Source: Myxocyprinus asiaticus
Lineage: Eukaryota; Chordata; Actinopteri; Cypriniformes; Catostomidae
Assembly (NCBI RefSeq): GCF_019703515.2
Contig: NC_059385.1
Location: 35,599,001-35,663,000 of the forward strand
Direction: 5' to 3'
DNA: 64,000 nt
A program made the position numbers and the translations under genes. The notes under the pieces were generated by a model. That model was not told the DNA's origin and did not search any database. It was given only the letters and a program-made list of their open reading frames with translations. Of the stretch, positions 63,685 through 64,000 are shown one piece after another (the stretch's first letter is position 1; every line of letters starts with the position of its first letter).

Positions 63685-64000
63685 ATATATTTCAATTGGG
63701 TCAATTCCCTGAGGCCATCAGATGACATTCGGCGCTTCAGCTCTGCCTCGGCACTTTTAATATTCCCTTCCAACTCCAAGAGTTCACATGCTTTGGATTT
63801 TTTGGTGAATGATGCATACTGTATGATCCAGCCCCTAAGAACCGCCTTAAGTGCCTCCCAAGCCACACCCACAAAGGATACTGAGGACCAGTTGGTCTCC
63901 ATATAAACATTGATTTCAGTCTTTAACATTTGTTGGAAATCAGGATTTTGCAAAAGGGACACATTAAGGCACCAACTATAAGATTTATTTTTCTCTATAT
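63685..64000 (-). pseudogene. Inverted LINE ORF2 fragment
   Basis: The minus frame (63962 to about 63690) reads MSLLQNPDFQQMLKTEINVY, SVSFVGVAWEALKAVLRG and ELEGNIKSAEAELKRRMSSD, equal to the linker between endonuclease and RT in the LINE at 42500-42745. It lacks the frameshift that the first copy has at about 42650. Confidence 0.75.

Larger units (their letters stand above)
62640..64000 (+). mobile_element. Second L1/Tx1-type LINE copy, rearranged, runs to window end
   Basis: The ORF1 region (+) from 62885 matches the LINE at 39923. From about 63685 the sequence switches to the reverse complement of the ORF2 region around 42480-42745. The leader before 62870 is unrelated to the leader of the first copy. 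The 3' part lies outside the window or is lost. Confidence 0.75.

Overview
The window is vertebrate nuclear DNA, almost certainly from a ray-finned fish and probably cyprinid-like. It is AT-rich and full of microsatellites, Tc1/mariner and hAT-type transposons, tRNA-derived SINEs, L1/Tx1-type LINEs and a DIRS-type retroelement. It holds one split host gene with consensus GT-AG introns. The species cannot be fixed from the sequence alone.

The only complete host gene is ppp2cb (catalytic subunit, beta isoform, of protein phosphatase 2A). It lies on the minus strand with its start codon at 37587 and stop at 18203. I placed seven coding exons, all with GT-AG junctions, that sum to exactly 309 codons. 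All metal-binding residues and the C-terminal TPDYFL are present. Introns 3-6 are 96-456 bp, but introns 1 and 2 are about 9.5 and 8.0 kb and are packed with transposons. A GC-rich promoter with a CRE-like site lies upstream (37588-37920), and a poly(A) signal lies at 17579-17584.

Layout: 1-17.5 kb is repeat-rich DNA downstream of ppp2cb. It holds a Tc1 fragment, a 5.4 kb imperfect palindrome carrying two oppositely oriented LINE remnants, a nested DNA transposon with an unfamiliar ORF (9.2-13.2 kb), a SINE and another Tc1. Next, 18.2-37.6 kb is ppp2cb with at least eight mobile elements in its introns, including a Sleeping-Beauty-like element, a nearly intact Tc1, two hAT-type elements (one with a perfect 8-bp target duplication), a chimeric Tc1 and a foldback element with a nested SINE. 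From 38 to 47.4 kb there is a LINE fragment and then a full-length-size two-ORF LINE inserted inside a Tc1 element that still has its flanking TA duplication. From 47.8 to 52 kb there is a MITE, a diverged tandem pair of exon-like units on the minus strand and an internally deleted DIRS-type element. From 55.6 to 61.3 kb there is a degenerate tandem array, nine hairpin-forming ~58-bp repeats, a SINE with an exact 11-bp duplication and an ~85-bp tandem repeat. From 61.5 to 64 kb there is a perfect 20-bp hairpin, a promoter-like NRF1/CCAAT stretch followed by a short ATG exon, and a rearranged second LINE copy.

No convincing tRNA, rRNA, CRISPR or viral genes were seen. Most short open frames are chance frames or frames inside transposons. 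The items most worth follow-up are the unclassified transposon at 9.6-13.0 kb, a 29-bp ppp2cb 3'UTR sequence found inside a transposon end, the exon-like tandem pair at 48.2-48.8 kb, the promoter-like segment at 62.1-62.4 kb, and the two LINE copies whose 5' leaders differ completely.
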